DNA from: Tetmemena sp. SeJ-2015
Taxonomy: Eukaryota; Ciliophora; Spirotrichea; Sporadotrichida; Oxytrichidae
Assembly (NCBI GenBank): GCA_027382625.1
Contig: JAJKFJ010020820.1
Location: forward strand, 1-64,000
Reading direction: 5' to 3'
Length of the DNA stretch: 64,000 nt
Below the pieces are notes generated by a model that was not told the DNA's origin, made no database searches, and was given only the letters and a program-made list of their open reading frames with translations. The position numbers and the translations under genes are program-made. Shown here piece by piece: positions 13,003-28,429 of the stretch. Position 1 is the first letter of the stretch, and each line of letters begins with the position of its first letter.

Positions 13003-13559
13003 ATGAGCAATATCATAATTAAGTAACTAGGGAGACCCGATTTTAATAGAAATAAAAATCACCTACTCAAAATTTAATAAATTCCATATCAGTATTAGTT
13101 ACTCAATAAGCTCTTGTTAAGGGAGTAAAAATAGCGTGGTATGCTGCAGTAGTGGGAGCCAAGACTGAGGTTCATGCTGCTCTAGTAAAAAATTTAAAGT
13201 AGTCACCCTAACCGCATTCTCTACATTTCAACTACCACAAAAGGTCACAACAAAGTTATAAATAGAATGGAATAATTTGTAATTAATTTCTAGTTAAGGC
13301 AGGGATTTGATTCAAGCTTAAGCAATTTATACTAGTTCCTGATAGAGCAATCCAAAGATGAAATAATCTGCTCAACTGAATGAGAAGAGAAGACAAAGGA
13401 TCCTAACTTCAAAAGATATTTATTGCAGATAATAAATTACTCAAACACGCTCTTGACCAAAATAAAATCACTCCAAGTGAAAAGAGAAAAATCAAAAATA
13501 ATCAGACAATGAGAATTCTCGCCAAAGCGCGTTACAATTTTAGGGTGAGAAAATATTGA
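13003..13559 (+). CDS. small Gln/Lys-rich hypothetical protein, split by a candidate IES
   Basis: ATG 13003 opens a TGA-free frame (MSNIIIKQLGRPDFNRNKNH) to a TGA at 13381-13383. A second open frame, beginning in a different phase and overlapping as ATGA at 13380, continues to TGA 13557-13559 (ending in ILAKARYNFRVRKY). A CAAAG repeat at 13353 and 13394 flanks 41 nt whose removal fuses both frames and deletes the stop. I therefore treat them as one basic protein of about 170 residues. No family is recognised. If the IES reading is wrong, these are two overlapping ORFs. Confidence 0.55.
13353..13398 (+). other. candidate IES, CAAAG pointer
   Basis: CAAAG at 13353-13357 and 13394-13398, 41 nt apart. 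Removing 41 nt restores one frame across the TGA at 13381. Confidence 0.45.
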
Positions 13560-13720
13560 AGAGTGAATTCTCGCAATACTATTCCGATGAAATAAAGGCA
13601 CCCATTAGATGTCTGACATTTTAGGTTTTTATTTGAGGCCAGAAAGAAACTAATCAATTGGGTTTATAAATATTTAAGTCATAATTAATTAAAGCAAAAA
13701 GTTTATTATAAGTTATATAA

Positions 13721-15551
<1,831 letters not shown>

Positions 15552-15769
15552 TGTTGAATTGGGAAAATTAAGCCACCCTGGTTTTGATTTGATAAAGAGC
15601 TTTCATTAAATATTTGTTTTTTTCTTTTCTTTTAAATTTTAATTTCAACCATAGCACCAACTTATTATTGTTAATCGATATATAACAAGTCATCAATACT
15701 TTAATTAATTATCTTGACCTTATAGAAATCAATGTTTCATTTATTCCTTCTTAAATCGTTAGAAATGTT

Positions 15770-18700
15770 TCAGTTGTCTAAATCGTTGCATGATAGTTCC
15801 AATAGCAAATTGGATAGGTCTAAATCTCCCTCTTCCCTAAAAGAATTGCTTTTTCTTCTTTTTGATTCACGCTCTATCAGCTCTTCACTTTCATCTTCAA
15901 TATCCTAAACTAATTTCTCCTCAGTTTAGTAACTCTTCCTCTTCTTTTGAGATTAATCCTTTCTTTAAGTATTTGATGATTACTAGTAGCTGCTTTTATT
16001 CCTCTTGCTAGGATTAACTTTGTGAATTAACTGAGCTTATATTTACCACCATGGATTCTTCGTACTCCTCCCACATCTTGTCATTTATTTCGCTAATTAA
16101 AAATCTTATAACACATGATGATAATTATGAAATTTACTAATTTCTAAGAAATCCTCATCATCTAAGTCCGCTATAGACTTTTAAGAGCTTTGATTTTAGA
16201 TCTGGGGACCTAGACCATTCAATGAGGCTGTGCTTTATTGCTAGTCTCGAGTAAAATCTACCCCACTAATATTCACCTCTTAATCATCATCCAAGGAATC
16301 CACAAATACTTTCTTCTCCTCTTATTCATTTTAGTTATTGAGAATTACCTTTTGTTCTTTCAAATCCTGCCTTTAATAGGAAGGCCTCGTCTGTTTCTAA
16401 GAAGAGGACTGGGAACCATGAGCAAATATCATAGAGTTTTTGAATTCTTCAGTATTTTATCTAGCCTAAAACGAAGTAGACTTCTTGAAAAAGTTTTCAA
16501 GGTCATCTATCGTTCTATCTATTAAATCGATGTCATCTTCGTAGTTTTTATCTTGAATTTCTGAGCTTTCAATTTGAAAGATAGATAAAATCCTATTTAA
16601 TAATAAGCTTTCAATGATCATATTCAAGTCTGTGATATCGTTTTATTTAATCAAGTAATTGTCCAAGCCATCATCGATTTCTTCCTCCTCCTCTTCTGAT
16701 TGATTGATAATGATTGGTGGTCCTCCTAAGGATATTCTAACTTATTTTTTAAGTAAACTACGCTTTGCAGTTGTAGTTTAAACTTTCTCTTCCTCTAAAT
16801 TATGTTTAAAAGGATCTGTCTATGGTTTATCCTGAGCTAGACTTTATTTATCCACAGTTTTAGGTCTGCCTCTTTTTTTATTATTTCCCTTACTCTCTTC
16901 AGTTCCTTTTAAAAACAAAACCACAAAATAAAAATTTGCTCCTTCTTCATGCTAAATATATTTAATTAGTCAAATTTCATGAGATTGACCTTTAGTCTTA
17001 TTAGACTTTGTTTTCGCTTATTTCTTTTGCTTCTCGGCTGATCTAGACTTTCTTTTTGCAGCTGCTCCTTTGGCATTTTCCTTTCTGACTGATTCAATTT
17101 CCTTTTTCAGGTCGAGGCAATAACTTTCTAAAAACTGGCTTTGGGTCTATCTCCTCGGGAACCATGCGAGGATTGAAAGAGTATAGAGAAAGAGATGCTT
17201 CCTTATTTGAGTGAGTTTTATAGACGTCTCTGAGAGCGGGAATCAAGGACTCATCACCTTGACTAAGCTGGATATTCGTCTATAGAGGACCTTAAGAGAC
17301 TTGAGAAACTTATCCAAAGTTAAGCTTCTATTACTTTGGATCAACTTTAGCTTGCTTATTATTTCCCACTGGCTAAGGGGGTAATTGTATATTAGAGTAA
17401 GTCTGCTACATCTAATTTTAGATAAGGTTCGATTGATGCTTGATTGCGTTCATAATGAGTTTGCTGTTCTTTTTAGACATAAAAAAATGAATATGTATTA
17501 TCGCACTTGCATATTATTTTGACATCTTGAACTTATTTTCCTCTTCACCACGAGCTATAAGTACAATAACTTGGCCGTTGCCTGCTCTTCCAGTTCTCCC
17601 AAATCTTTGAATCATTCTGACTGGCGATGCTAAGCAATCATAGGAGATAATTAAGTCCACACTTCCTATATCAAGACCCTCCTCAGCAACGCAAGTTGCC
17701 ACTAGAGTGTTCGTATTACCAGACTTGAATCTATTGATCATAGCTGCCTAGGTTTTTTAGCTCAAGCCGTTGTTATTCTAACCTACAAAGACTTCAGCGA
17801 AAACTACTCCTGGGTTCTTCCTATCAAGGTACCTTTTGATCTCATTCGCAGAATCTCTGAACTGTGAGAACACTATCGCTTTCGACTTATTATGAGCCTC
17901 ATCTTTGAAAAAGTGTCCTAAGATCTCAGATAGCTTTTTTAGCTTCGGATGATTTTTTGTCAGTTTCATCTCGTCTATGTAGCTTTTCATCTATATAATC
18001 CTCGTGCTCTTTAATCAATTTGAGAAAGTTGAGATGCTTTTTGTCCTTCTTAGTTATGTCGAAAGAAGTTGCTTAAATAGTCACTGAAGGATTCTAAGTC
18101 CATGTGTTGCCAAAAGTTTCTTGCCATGGCACATACTGATCAGAAATGAGATTCTCTCAAATACACATGTTATCACTCCCGAGCCAAATTAGTTAAACAC
18201 ACAAAAATTTAGAAACCTTAATCAGTGATTATAAGCAATTTAAAAGTAGTTCATTCTTCCCTTGAACTCATCTTGAAGCTACAGCAAATTCATCTTCGAA
18301 ATATTCCTCGGATGCTGATTCTAAGGCAGCAAAGTTTATTTGCTTCAAAAAAGGCCAAAGGCTGATTCATTAGCTTCAGAATCTTATTCTCTAGCTCAGT
18401 CATGTAATCCTCTTTATCCACTAGGATTTCTATGATATCTTTCTCATGGGTGTATTACTTTATTTCATCATCGTCTTCGTCTCTCACCTCAAGCATAGAG
18501 CATCTTAGACTTGTAACTACAGTTTGAAGATTCTCGATCTTGGAAACAGGAGTAGCGGAGAGGGACACTATTCTGAAGCCTATATTTAATTCCTCTAAAT
18601 ACTAGATGATCTTGCAGTAGGCGTAGTTACCAGAGGCGCGATGAGCCTCATCAATAACGAGCAGCACAATTTTACTATAATCCAACCTCTCCTTTTCAAT

Positions 18701-19300
18701 ATCCTTTTGCAAGGTTTGAGGTGTCATAAAGAACACACGTTTGAGCTTGTAAGCTTTGATTCTCTTATCTTTGGATTGACTTCCAGTGAGCTCGATTATC
18801 TCATCTAGAGGAACTTCAGTTATCACTTAAGCGAAAGCTTCGGCCTGTTAAGTTACCAGGGGTTTAGTTGGAGCAAGGAAGAAAATCATGCCATCTTTGA
18901 ACCATCTGAAGAAATTGAAGATTACACTCGAAGCTATGAAGGTCTTTCCAAGCCCAGTTGGCAGAGTTACCAAAGTGTTTGCAAAGAGGCATGAGCGCAC
19001 TATTCGGAACTGGTATGTTCTAAAAGTCTTAGAAATAGGATATATCCACTAGCTCAAATTCTCCTCATTTAATTGAGATTGTGGGGATGTGCCTGAGTTT
19101 GAAGGGATTATATACTTCTCCTTGAGGAGATTCTTGAGTTAAGTCTTTTCTTACTCGATTTCCTAAAGGGAAAGCCTTTTCTTTTCCCTTAAGGGACTGT
19201 GAGTAAGTTAGTTGCTTGAATGAGGAATCTTTTTTTCTTCTTCCTCTTCAGCTTCATCTTCTAGTGAAATTTGATTAAGCATTGATAGTTGATCTTCCAT
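15770..19300 (-). CDS. FANCM: FANCM/Mph1-family DNA helicase
   Basis: Superfamily 2 helicase/translocase of the Fanconi anemia pathway (FANCM, Mph1, archaeal Hef) that remodels stalled forks and D-loops. The start is ATG 19298-19300 ([19 protein letters not shown]). The helicase core begins with [14 protein letters not shown] and Walker [11 protein letters not shown] near 18950, then [33 protein letters not shown] and DEAH box [13 protein letters not shown] (18602-18826). The C-terminal helicase lobe has [21 protein letters not shown] and [12 protein letters not shown] (17514-17741), the highly specific FANCM form. A long Glu/Asp/Ser-rich tail follows, ending at TGA 15770-15772. I see no ERCC4 nuclease domain, although the tail was not read completely. 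Several introns are inferred. Confidence 0.92.
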
Positions 19301-19425
19301 TATTTTTGAATTCAAATTTACTGTAAATTTTTTTAAATTTTAAATCCTCCTGCTACTTCATGCGTTTAATGAATTAACTACAAGTTTATAAAATTATCTA
19401 AATCAATCTTCACTAATTTTCGAAA

Positions 19426-22400
19426 ATGAGAAGGTAATTTTCTCTACTTATCCCTAAATATAGAGCTAATTTCATGATTTTAATCATTAAAAAATAATTA
19501 TAGAAGACTTAAATAGATGATATGCTTTAAATATGGACACATATTTTTCGCCTATTTTCATTATCAATTAAATAGAAATAAATATCTTATTTCTCATGAT
19601 ATTCATATTTTAGAGTAGAGAATCGAAGTTTATCTCCACAAGCAAAGCATCCCTACTCCTAGGAGAGTTCTCATATAACAAACCAACTCTAGACACCTCA
19701 ACTATACCAGAAACAGTAAACAACAAAGCCAATTATAACTAACATTGAAATTGATTATGCCAAAGAAAGTGAATTAAACTCTTCTTAAGATTAATTTTTG
19801 CATTTAAGTGCGGATATGGGAGACGGATAGAATCCTGGTAAGCAGGGATAAACTTTCTTCCAGAGTTTCTTTGAAACTTTTTTACAAGAGAATTACTAGC
19901 AGCTGTACGATTGCTTCTTTGGAATCGTGAAGGAGAGAAAAATGAGGAGAAATCTAGCTGTGGTGTCTTCAATTGAGTCCTCCTTGCCTGACCATAGTCA
20001 GTCTGGCCTAAGAATGTAGCTCTCAACGGCTTTACAAGATGAATCTATCCAGCAGTCTAACTACTAAAACGGTAACTATTCTCAAAGGGAACTAGCCAGC
20101 TCTGCCTATGGGATCTATTCTCAGAATCAGATCTAGAAGGACTCATCAAAGAATCAGTATGGGCTCTGAACTGACTATCAGAGCAGAAATAGATAGGATG
20201 ACTTACTATACCTGCCAAGTACGTTGACTAAGAGCAAGAGGTCTGACAGCAAGTCAAATCAAAAGGAGGCAATAGAAGTTGATGTAGGTATTCTAAGATA
20301 TTCATTTTTATGATGTTCTAATTCCAAATGTAGTTTAGAAAAATGATCAAGCAGCTATTTTTTTAATAAATTATCTAAGATCATATAAATAGGCATTTTA
20401 GGATTCTTAATACATTTAAAGTCCAATTAAAAACATGCATGCTTAATTTTTTTAATGAAATATTATAAATTTCAAAGTTTTTTAGTAGCTATCTACAAGA
20501 TTCGAATCAGAAATTGAGTCTCAATTCCCCTTTCTAGAGCAACTGATAGCTGAGTATGATTATTAAATGAATGAATCTATGAGAGGTCAATAATACTTAA
20601 GTCCCTCCTCCTCCATTCAAAAGGAGAGACTCCTGAGGAAAGGAACTCATCTCTAAAGTGACTAATCTGATTTATATAACAGCTTCGAAAGAAAGCTCTC
20701 CTTGAATAAGGCATATGAAAATATGTCCCCTATCAAAGGTGGTGGAGCAGGAGTAGGAAGTTAATTTTTCGGTTACTCTTCTAATAAGCTTAGTTGAATT
20801 TTTTAATCATTGTACGATATTTTCTTTCAAGTTTCCAGAGTCCCTTTCAGCACTCATCCACATAAGCTTCGAATCGAAAGCTGCAAGCGCACCAGCTGGA
20901 AAACGAGCAGCTTCGAGAAAAGGTAAAAGCACTTGATGAACTCACTAAAAATATGAGGAAGAACTATTATAAGGACCTCATCACTTATAAGGTGGCAGAT
21001 GGAATTAAGAACTGGAAGAATGATGGTCAGCAGAAAAGGGGGAATAATCTGGGAGAGGAGGACTAGATTCAAGTGGAATATTTTAACTTCCTTGAGGGAG
21101 TTGAACCTGAAGTTATGGACATGATTAACTTAAATAGAGAGTGTGAATAATTTTCTTATAAATTAACCAGAGAATGTTCAAAGTGAAGGACAAGTGCGAG
21201 AAAAGAATCATCATGCATGTGAAATATCAAGAGGATCTACTATAATTAAAATAAGGAATTTTTCAAGTCTTTCATCATATTTCTTTTGTAAAGAAGATAC
21301 ATGCTATGAATAAAATATCGCCTAATGCCTACTCGATTGCAAATCTATCCATAGAGGAGATCTTTAAGGCCATGAGGGAGATGTATGATGACCCTGAATA
21401 AGTTTGGGAGGCCATTCAAAATAACTATGGACAGGACTGCTTCCTCACAATCATAGAGCGAGAATACGGTGGAAGATTTGCGAAAGACTATAATCAGCTT
21501 AACTCAGAAATTGAGGAAATAATTTCAGTTTTTTTCATTCCTTAAATTGATAAAGTGAAAGACGAGTACTTTTATTTTTAGGCCTAGTTTCATATCCACG
21601 AGGTACTAAAATCCTCTCAAGGTGAAATAGCTTAGCTCAGAAATACTCTCGACGCTAGAAATTAGGAGCTAGTATTTCTTAAAGAACACCAAAGGAAAGA
21701 GATTGAAAAAGCTTAGAAGGATGCCTACTTTATGGCAGAGATATCTCTTCAATCGAAGGAGGCGAGGCTGTTCTAGAAGTATGATGGCGAGAAGCAGGAG
21801 CTATATTAGAAAATAGAATAATTGGAAACTATCAATGTGAACTTCAACTAGATACTTACTCAGCAGGCCATTAAGTCATCGGTAAGTAAAAGTAGATCTG
21901 TAAATTTTCTCTATGTCCATTCATTATGACTATTTTCAATGACTTTAAACGTTTTCTTTTAGTTTGTGAGGCTGTCTTTGATAACTAAACTGCACAAGAT
22001 AATGACAAAATAATGACAATATTTTCCCTTTTTTTAATGTCTGTCCTCTAAAAGAATTAAGAAGTGGAAGAACGAGAAGAGGAGGTTTAGTAGTAGCTCT
22101 AAGAATCAGAAGATTAAAAGCCTTAGATTGTGAGTAAGAAAGTAGTGCTTCCAATCATAGACTAAGACCTGATAAAAAGCACCATTGAAAGGATATTTGA
22201 CGTTATACTTGGAAGAACTTAGCAAGAGGTACTCACTCTCAAGTAAGAATATCAGAGAGATGTCAAAAATCTGATCGAGGAGAATAATTTGCAAAACATT
22301 CAACTGGCTGAGCTCAAATTGCAGATAGAGCAGTAAAATGAAAAGGCCCTCTACTTGGAGCAAACTTAGTATGATAGCGAATAGCAAGCTTAGATGTTCA

Positions 22401-24737
22401 AAGAAACGGTTGAGTCTATGAAGGAGGATCAAAGAAAGCTTGAAGGCGAGCATAGCACTCTTAAGAGAGCTTTGGAAAATAGTGAAAGACTGGTAGATGG
22501 AATTGAAAGAGAGAGAAAGAGACTGGAAAATGAACTCAAGAAATTTGCAGGCAATAACATCAACAAGTACTAAAGTGCTTATTATATTACTAACTTCTTC
22601 TAAATTTTCTTTTATGCCCTAGCTGATGCAGAGATTCATAGGAAGAAAGCCATCAATAGCATTAGCAAGGCTGGTGAAACTTCACTACACTCAATCTATG
22701 CACAGAACAATAAGACAAAAGGAGTATAGACTAATCTTAAAGATGTGACAGCGGAGATTGAATTTATCAAAAGAGGCGCTAACGGTGCAGATATAAAGTA
22801 GACCTTGGCCTTTAAAGGCCCAGGCACCAGCGTCTATTGTCAAACAGAGAACATAGAGTCTGAAAATGATCCATAAAGAATTTCGCTCGTCAAAGGACAT
22901 AGTAAGAGGAGACTTATTGAAAAGAGAAAGTCCTCCAGACAATCTTTAAATTCAAGGACTGAAAATTCAGATGGAGAGGAGGCCAGAAAGTCAAGCTAGG
23001 ATGCGAGGATCGAAGAGGAAGACTCTGAAGACTATTCACCCAAGAATCCAAAGCTAAAGTCAGAAATAGCTATATAATGCGAACTGATAAATGCAAATGA
23101 TGAAGCAAAGAAAAAAGCAAAGGGTAAGACTCATAAATTGTAATTATCATCTTTATCAGGTGCATTTAAAAAGAGCATAACTAGTTGGAGATCTAAAATT
23201 AGTTCACAGGGAATATTTGAAGAGAGATTTGATGCGAACATCAGAGCAAGAGATATATTAGAAAATCAAAAACTAGAGCTGCTTAAGAGCATGCAAAACG
23301 TAGAAAAGTAAGTTGTGCTAATGCTTGCTTTATACTTATTTTTAGAAATATGCCAGAGGTGTATCAGAGATTGTGGCTCAACGTATTTGAGAAGGCTGCA
23401 AAATCTGAAAACATAAGAAGAGAGTTTGATAAGATTAGACAAGAGCAATCATTATTTTTGCTTTTATTCTATAAATATATCTAAAAAGATATTCTAGAAT
23501 GGGAGAAGGTTTAGTCCTCTTTGAATAATAAAAACTCAGCCTATATTAAGTAAAAGAACATCTTTCATAAGGATTCAGTAACTGGCAAGATCTTCATAAA
23601 TTTGATCGAGATGTATAAAAGCACCCTTCATATTTTAGACACTAACGCTCCTCATCTGAGATCTAAAGCAAACCATACTTTTTATAAGAGTAAGTAGAGA
23701 AACCTATTCTTTTCTTCACTTTAACTTTAGTTCTAAATTTTTAATAAATAATAGGTGATTTGTAAATTCCTGAGAGTGCAGAATTACTTGAAAACTCTAC
23801 TGAATTCATAAATGAACAGGTGCAAACAGATTTATCTTAAGGAAACTTGGATGAGCTTTAATTGAGTTTTAAAAGACTCTAATCTCAAATATCAGTATAA
23901 AATTTATCATTCACAATTTAAAATTAGAACTTTAATCAAAATTTGTATAAACCAACCAATCAATTATTTATCATAAATTTATTTCTTGTTTAAAAGATAA
24001 TTCGAAGGTCATATTTAACCTTCATTTTATTTTAAGCAATTTTAAGTTTAAAAAATGAAGGAAAGCCAATTATTATTTGACTTGCTATTAGATTATGAAA
24101 TTGAAGGCATAAACTTCTTTTATTAATTATTCTTAAATATCTTGCATTTAGTTGAGTAACAGTAAAAGCATTTTAGACTTAGATTAAAACCACAAGCTTT
24201 TGAATGTCAAAGAGCCTGCAGCAGCAGCCACAGAGAATGCTTATTACAATCATACAGAAAATTCAGAAAGAAAGAATTCTAGTTTAGGCTTGAGGAGAAG
24301 AAACATCTCCTAGAGGCAAAGTAGGGACAACTACCACAACAAGAGCTTTGAAGAACCAAGTATGAATATGACTCAGCATGGAACAAACAATTTTAGTAAT
24401 AAACACCTTCAACAAAAGATAAAATCAAGCATTAAATTATACATACATTCCATTCCATTCTATTCTATTCATTGTTTCTAAGATAAATGACTACTACAAT
24501 AAAAGCAAGATAAGTTTCATGAAGCATCAACAGCAAAAGTAGAAGGTAGAATTATATAACAAGATAGTCTAAAAAGCCATTTCAAATCCAATTTTTATGA
24601 ACCACAGGTAAACTTCGTCAAGAAATAGTGCCAAAGTTCTCCTACCTAAGGCTTAAAGCAATCTTAACAAAAGCAGGATTGACCTTGCTAAAATAGATAT
24701 GAAAGACTAATCTAATGAAAATTATTAAAGCTTTTGA
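19426..24737 (+). CDS. large coiled-coil protein, unknown function
   Basis: A long plus-strand gene of about 1400-1600 residues. A tiny first exon MRR (ATG 19426) splices via GTAATT to an acceptor near 19614 in frame with ENRSLSPQAKHPYSQ; this start is inferred. The coding frame then covers FFQSFFETFLQENYQQLYDC, Gln/Ser/Tyr-rich segments, and extended charged coiled-coil stretches (for example LENEQLREKVKALDELTKN near 20900, and 21600-22560). An acidic linker precedes a C-terminal region with YKSTLHILDTNAPHL near 23630. The gene ends at TGA 24735-24737 and its 3' end faces the next gene 70 bp away. An in-frame TGA at 20167 is explained by the candidate IES at 20153-20181. Coiled-coil architecture suggests a structural or ciliary/cytoskeletal role, which is inference. 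It could be two genes. Confidence 0.65.
20153..20181 (+). other. candidate IES, ATCAG pointer, carries an in-frame TGA
   Basis: ATCAG occurs at 20153-20157 and 20177-20181, exactly 24 nt apart. The 24 nt contain the in-frame TGA (20167-20169). Deletion of 24 nt keeps frame and joins KDSSKNQ to SRNRQDDLLYLP. A GT..AG intron of 25 nt can be drawn here but shifts the frame. Confidence 0.6.
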
Positions 24738-24806
24738 ATCTAATTATTTCTTCATTGTAAAACGAATTAGGAATTGTAATAGGATAAAAAAATAAATAAA
24801 TCTTCT

Positions 24807-27800
24807 TCATCTCTCGGTGTATTGAGATTAAGTCTTCCCCTATAAATTCATTTAAATATCAATATCTTACTCTTGAGGAGAGTTGATTATCTTGACTTAT
24901 GTCTCTTTTTTAAAAGCTGGTGTAGATTTGTTATCTGTCATCTGGCATATTTTGTTACTACTAAATAGAAAAATAAAAAAAGCTTGTAGTAGTCCTTATT
25001 CTGAGCTATGATCTTTAACTGTTCAGCCAAAGGCTTATCAACAATAGCCTTGAAATTATCTAAATTTGTAAGGAATGAATTTTTGTTACCTTTAAAATTA
25101 AATTCAAAAAATTTAGACCTTTGTAATTGAGATACTGAGTTCTTTTCTCTTGCAACTATGGAGAGTTTATATTTATTGAGGTATCTCTATCAGTAGCACC
25201 CACAACCTTAGTATCTCTGCTAAAATTCATAGTCTTCTTTTTTATTTCAGATGCTTTCGGAGATCTCAAGCCAGTATCAAATTTCACTCTCGGTTCTGAA
25301 AATAATATTCTTTCAATATCTTTGAAGTCTTCTCTTTTATTTACTGAATGATTAACCTTCTCATCTCTAAATGGAGATCGATGAATCCTTAAATTCTTAT
25401 CCTAAGGAATTATAGAATCGTGGTTTATGTATTTCTAAAGATTGGTTAGGAAGAATTTCTCTTTTCTGGGTTCAGATTATTATTGCAGGAATAAGCGGGG
25501 CTTCTCTAGGACTTACACTCCACCAATTAATCCCGAGTTTCCAAGTTTAGATTCAGTCTCATAATTTGAAGTATACTTTCTCTTACTCTCATTTTTAGGG
25601 AGCACTTACTCTTAAGACTTGATGATCTCAGGAGATTGCTATATTTGATCTCTAGAGTGTGATCTCTGATGCGATTTTTACACCTTTTCATATCCTTCTC
25701 TTACTGAATGCTAATTAAATTGGACAGTTGTTTGATTGGCATTTAGCAGCGTCTGTGTCTAGTTTTGCTTAAGACTTTTCTAAGGAGTCTTAGTATGCTG
25801 ATTATTAAGGACCTTAGAATTTCTGCTTTAAAAATCTGGCTTCTCACTCAATCTGGAATGACTTCTGTGCAGATGCGTTTAATACATGCCTATGTTCGTT
25901 TTGAGAGGCAGTGCTTTTGCATAACTATTCATTACTTAAGGATTAAGAAGCCTGTCTGAGTCTCTTAGGTCAACTTCCTTCATCCGTCTAGGTAAGAAAA
26001 TTGAGGTCTTGAGTGATTGATTATGCTATTGAGAAGTTGTTGACTTTGGTGGCTGGGGAGATTTCCTCTAGCGGAAGTTTTGAGATGATCCTGAACGCTT
26101 TTTCTAAAGCTTAAGTGATTGAATTATTTCTTATTTTCTCTATTAAGTCAGAGTTTCATTGTTTATAGGCAATTGAATATCTTGCTAGCTTATGTTACAT
26201 AAAGAAGTAATTAAAATTTCTAAAGTTACTTGATCTTTTATTGAAATGCCTTTGGGTTGGAGAAATCAACAAAGACCGAAACTGTGGAATAAGACTAGGT
26301 TACTCTAACTTTGCTAGATAGTATTAATCCAGTTGATTTAGCTCTAAAACTTGTTATGAACTTGGAATATCTTGACTCTCATTTTTTATCAGTCCTGAAG
26401 AAATAAATTCTATCAGACTATAAATATTGTGAATTGCTTTCTTCAAATAATCCATCTAGCCCCTTATTTAAAAGATCTTCTTGCTCTGACTTTCTACAAA
26501 ACTTTGAGCCTCACTAACATCAAAAGTTATTATTGGGCTCGATATTGAATTTTATTTGTCCCTCGCGATAACCTTCTACTCAGGTTTACTTGAAGAGCTA
26601 TTGGGCTTACTTGCTGAAGAACTTTGCAGAAATTTGCTTATCTCCTCTTAATTACTACTGTCTACTTATTTATACTTGATTCTGATTTGCTTTACGCACT
26701 TACACCATAATTTTATTCTGCTTCTCAGCTATCTTGTTGATATGCATACGATTCTTCTTTAAGCTTTGATTTATCATGGGTATTTTCCCAAGTTTAGCCG
26801 CACTTGCATTTTCCACTAGTCCATCTTCGATTTCTTTAAAGCCCGAAATAATTTAGGCTTGCTGTACTCTCAGACCTTCATTTATTCCTTTACTCTGTCT
26901 ATATGCTATTTAGCTTGAACTGGCCTTTTAAGAAAGATTAGGTGTGCTTTAAATGGAGGACTTCTGCGTTGGCTGTTCTATCTTTGAACTGAGTTTCATT
27001 TGCTTTTGGATATTACCGATGTCACTTTTTGAGAAATCTGTGTCTCTTGTAGTGGGCTTGTGAGGGCTTTAAATGATACCGATTCTTTACTTAGATTGTT
27101 GAGTGGAACTCATAGACTAGCGTTAGGAATCAGGATCATAGCGAAGATTAAGTTTTTATTCCAGAGCATCAAACATTGAATAGTCAGTGAATTAGTTCGT
27201 CTAGTCTGAAGTTCTTATTGAAACTTCTAGAATTTAAAGTTGACTTTGGAGTTTCTCCAAGATTTTTGAAAGATTCATGATTGCGAAAAGTTTGGAGTAG
27301 TTATTTTTGGCATCAATTTTGGAAAAGTATTTTCTAAGGAGCGATATCAGTGAAGAAAGAATCTGCTTATTCTTGATGAGTATCAAAACTTAAATCGTAC
27401 TAATACAATCAAGCATAATTTAATCAAGGAGAGTAGTTCTAACACAGGCTCTGAGTTTTCATGAAAAATAATGATAAGCTTCCAGACTAAAGATAGTACT
27501 GTCTTAAGTTATTTATTTTCAACTTTCAAGGGAGATAGACTGCTTATAATTTTGAGAGTAGTGTTGTTTATGTCATGGTTTTAAGGATTAAATTCAACCA
27601 TGACTATCTCTATGATTTCCAAAAGAGGTTTTTAAAGAAAACTTACTTCGCTTAAGTTATTGATTAGAGAAGGGAGACATTATTCTATTGCACTCTGACA
27701 CATTACGAGATAAGAAACTCTCTACTCCTTTCTAACTCTATTCTCTTGGTCTTTTAATCTCATTGAGAAGATTGGTACAACATATTTTAGGAGGATCTCA

Positions 27801-28428
27801 ATCAATGAAAAGTCTTGGTTATTTTCTACCACTATATGGCTATAACTCTAAATTCTTAGAGAAGTTTGAGTACTTGAAGTTTATTGATTGCTCAATAAAG
27901 CTAATTTGAAAAAGCACATTAAGGAATTGTCCACAATATCTAGATCTAATTGGCTGTCAAGGCTCTTTAATCTAGTTGCTTAATCTGTCATTATCTGATC
28001 TAGTCTATCTCTTAACACAAATGAAAAATGGAAAATATTATCATTAAATTTCATTATAAATGGAACTGCAGCTAAAATTTTAACATTAAAGAGGCTATAA
28101 TATTTTAAATTTGGAGGATGTTCTATTTTTATCTTTATTCTAGGAGTAAGCTTCAATTAATTTGATGGAGCATTTGAGTGCACTAAGTCTTACTTGAGGA
28201 TTGAGATCATCAATGAAGTAAGATAGAAGTTTGAGCATTTAAAAATCCAAGTCTTAGTGAAGCCATTTATTACTGCTTGTCAGGCAATATGAATCTATAG
28301 GCTCTTTCAAATTTACTTGATCCCCTGCTTCTAGTTTATAAATTAAAAAAAAAAAAAGTTAGGAGAGGATACGCAGCTTCAACTCATCAACTCAAAAATC
28401 AAATTCAACGGATTATACGTTTAATCAT
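24807..28428 (-). CDS. HEAT/TOG-like repeat protein with disordered tail
   Basis: The N-terminal part (27960-28320) contains helical-repeat sequence such as LLSYFIDDLNPQVRLSALKC, the hallmark turn (DxxxxVR) of HEAT or TOG repeats, followed by further helical segments to about 27200. The remainder is Ser/Lys/Gln-rich low complexity to TGA 24807-24809, with a last intron near 24838-24868. A possible first exon is ATG 28428 (MIKRII) spliced to QAGDQVNLKEPIDSYC; the donor is weak. Proteins of this build include CLASP and other TOG microtubule regulators, but the assignment is tentative because repeats were recognised by eye. It converges with the coiled-coil gene. Confidence 0.55.
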
Positions 28429-28429
28429 T

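Noticed and set aside
19739..20026. Minus-strand ORF of 95 residues
   Set aside because: Antisense to the first large exon of the plus-strand coiled-coil gene, which is continuous when TAA/TAG are Gln.
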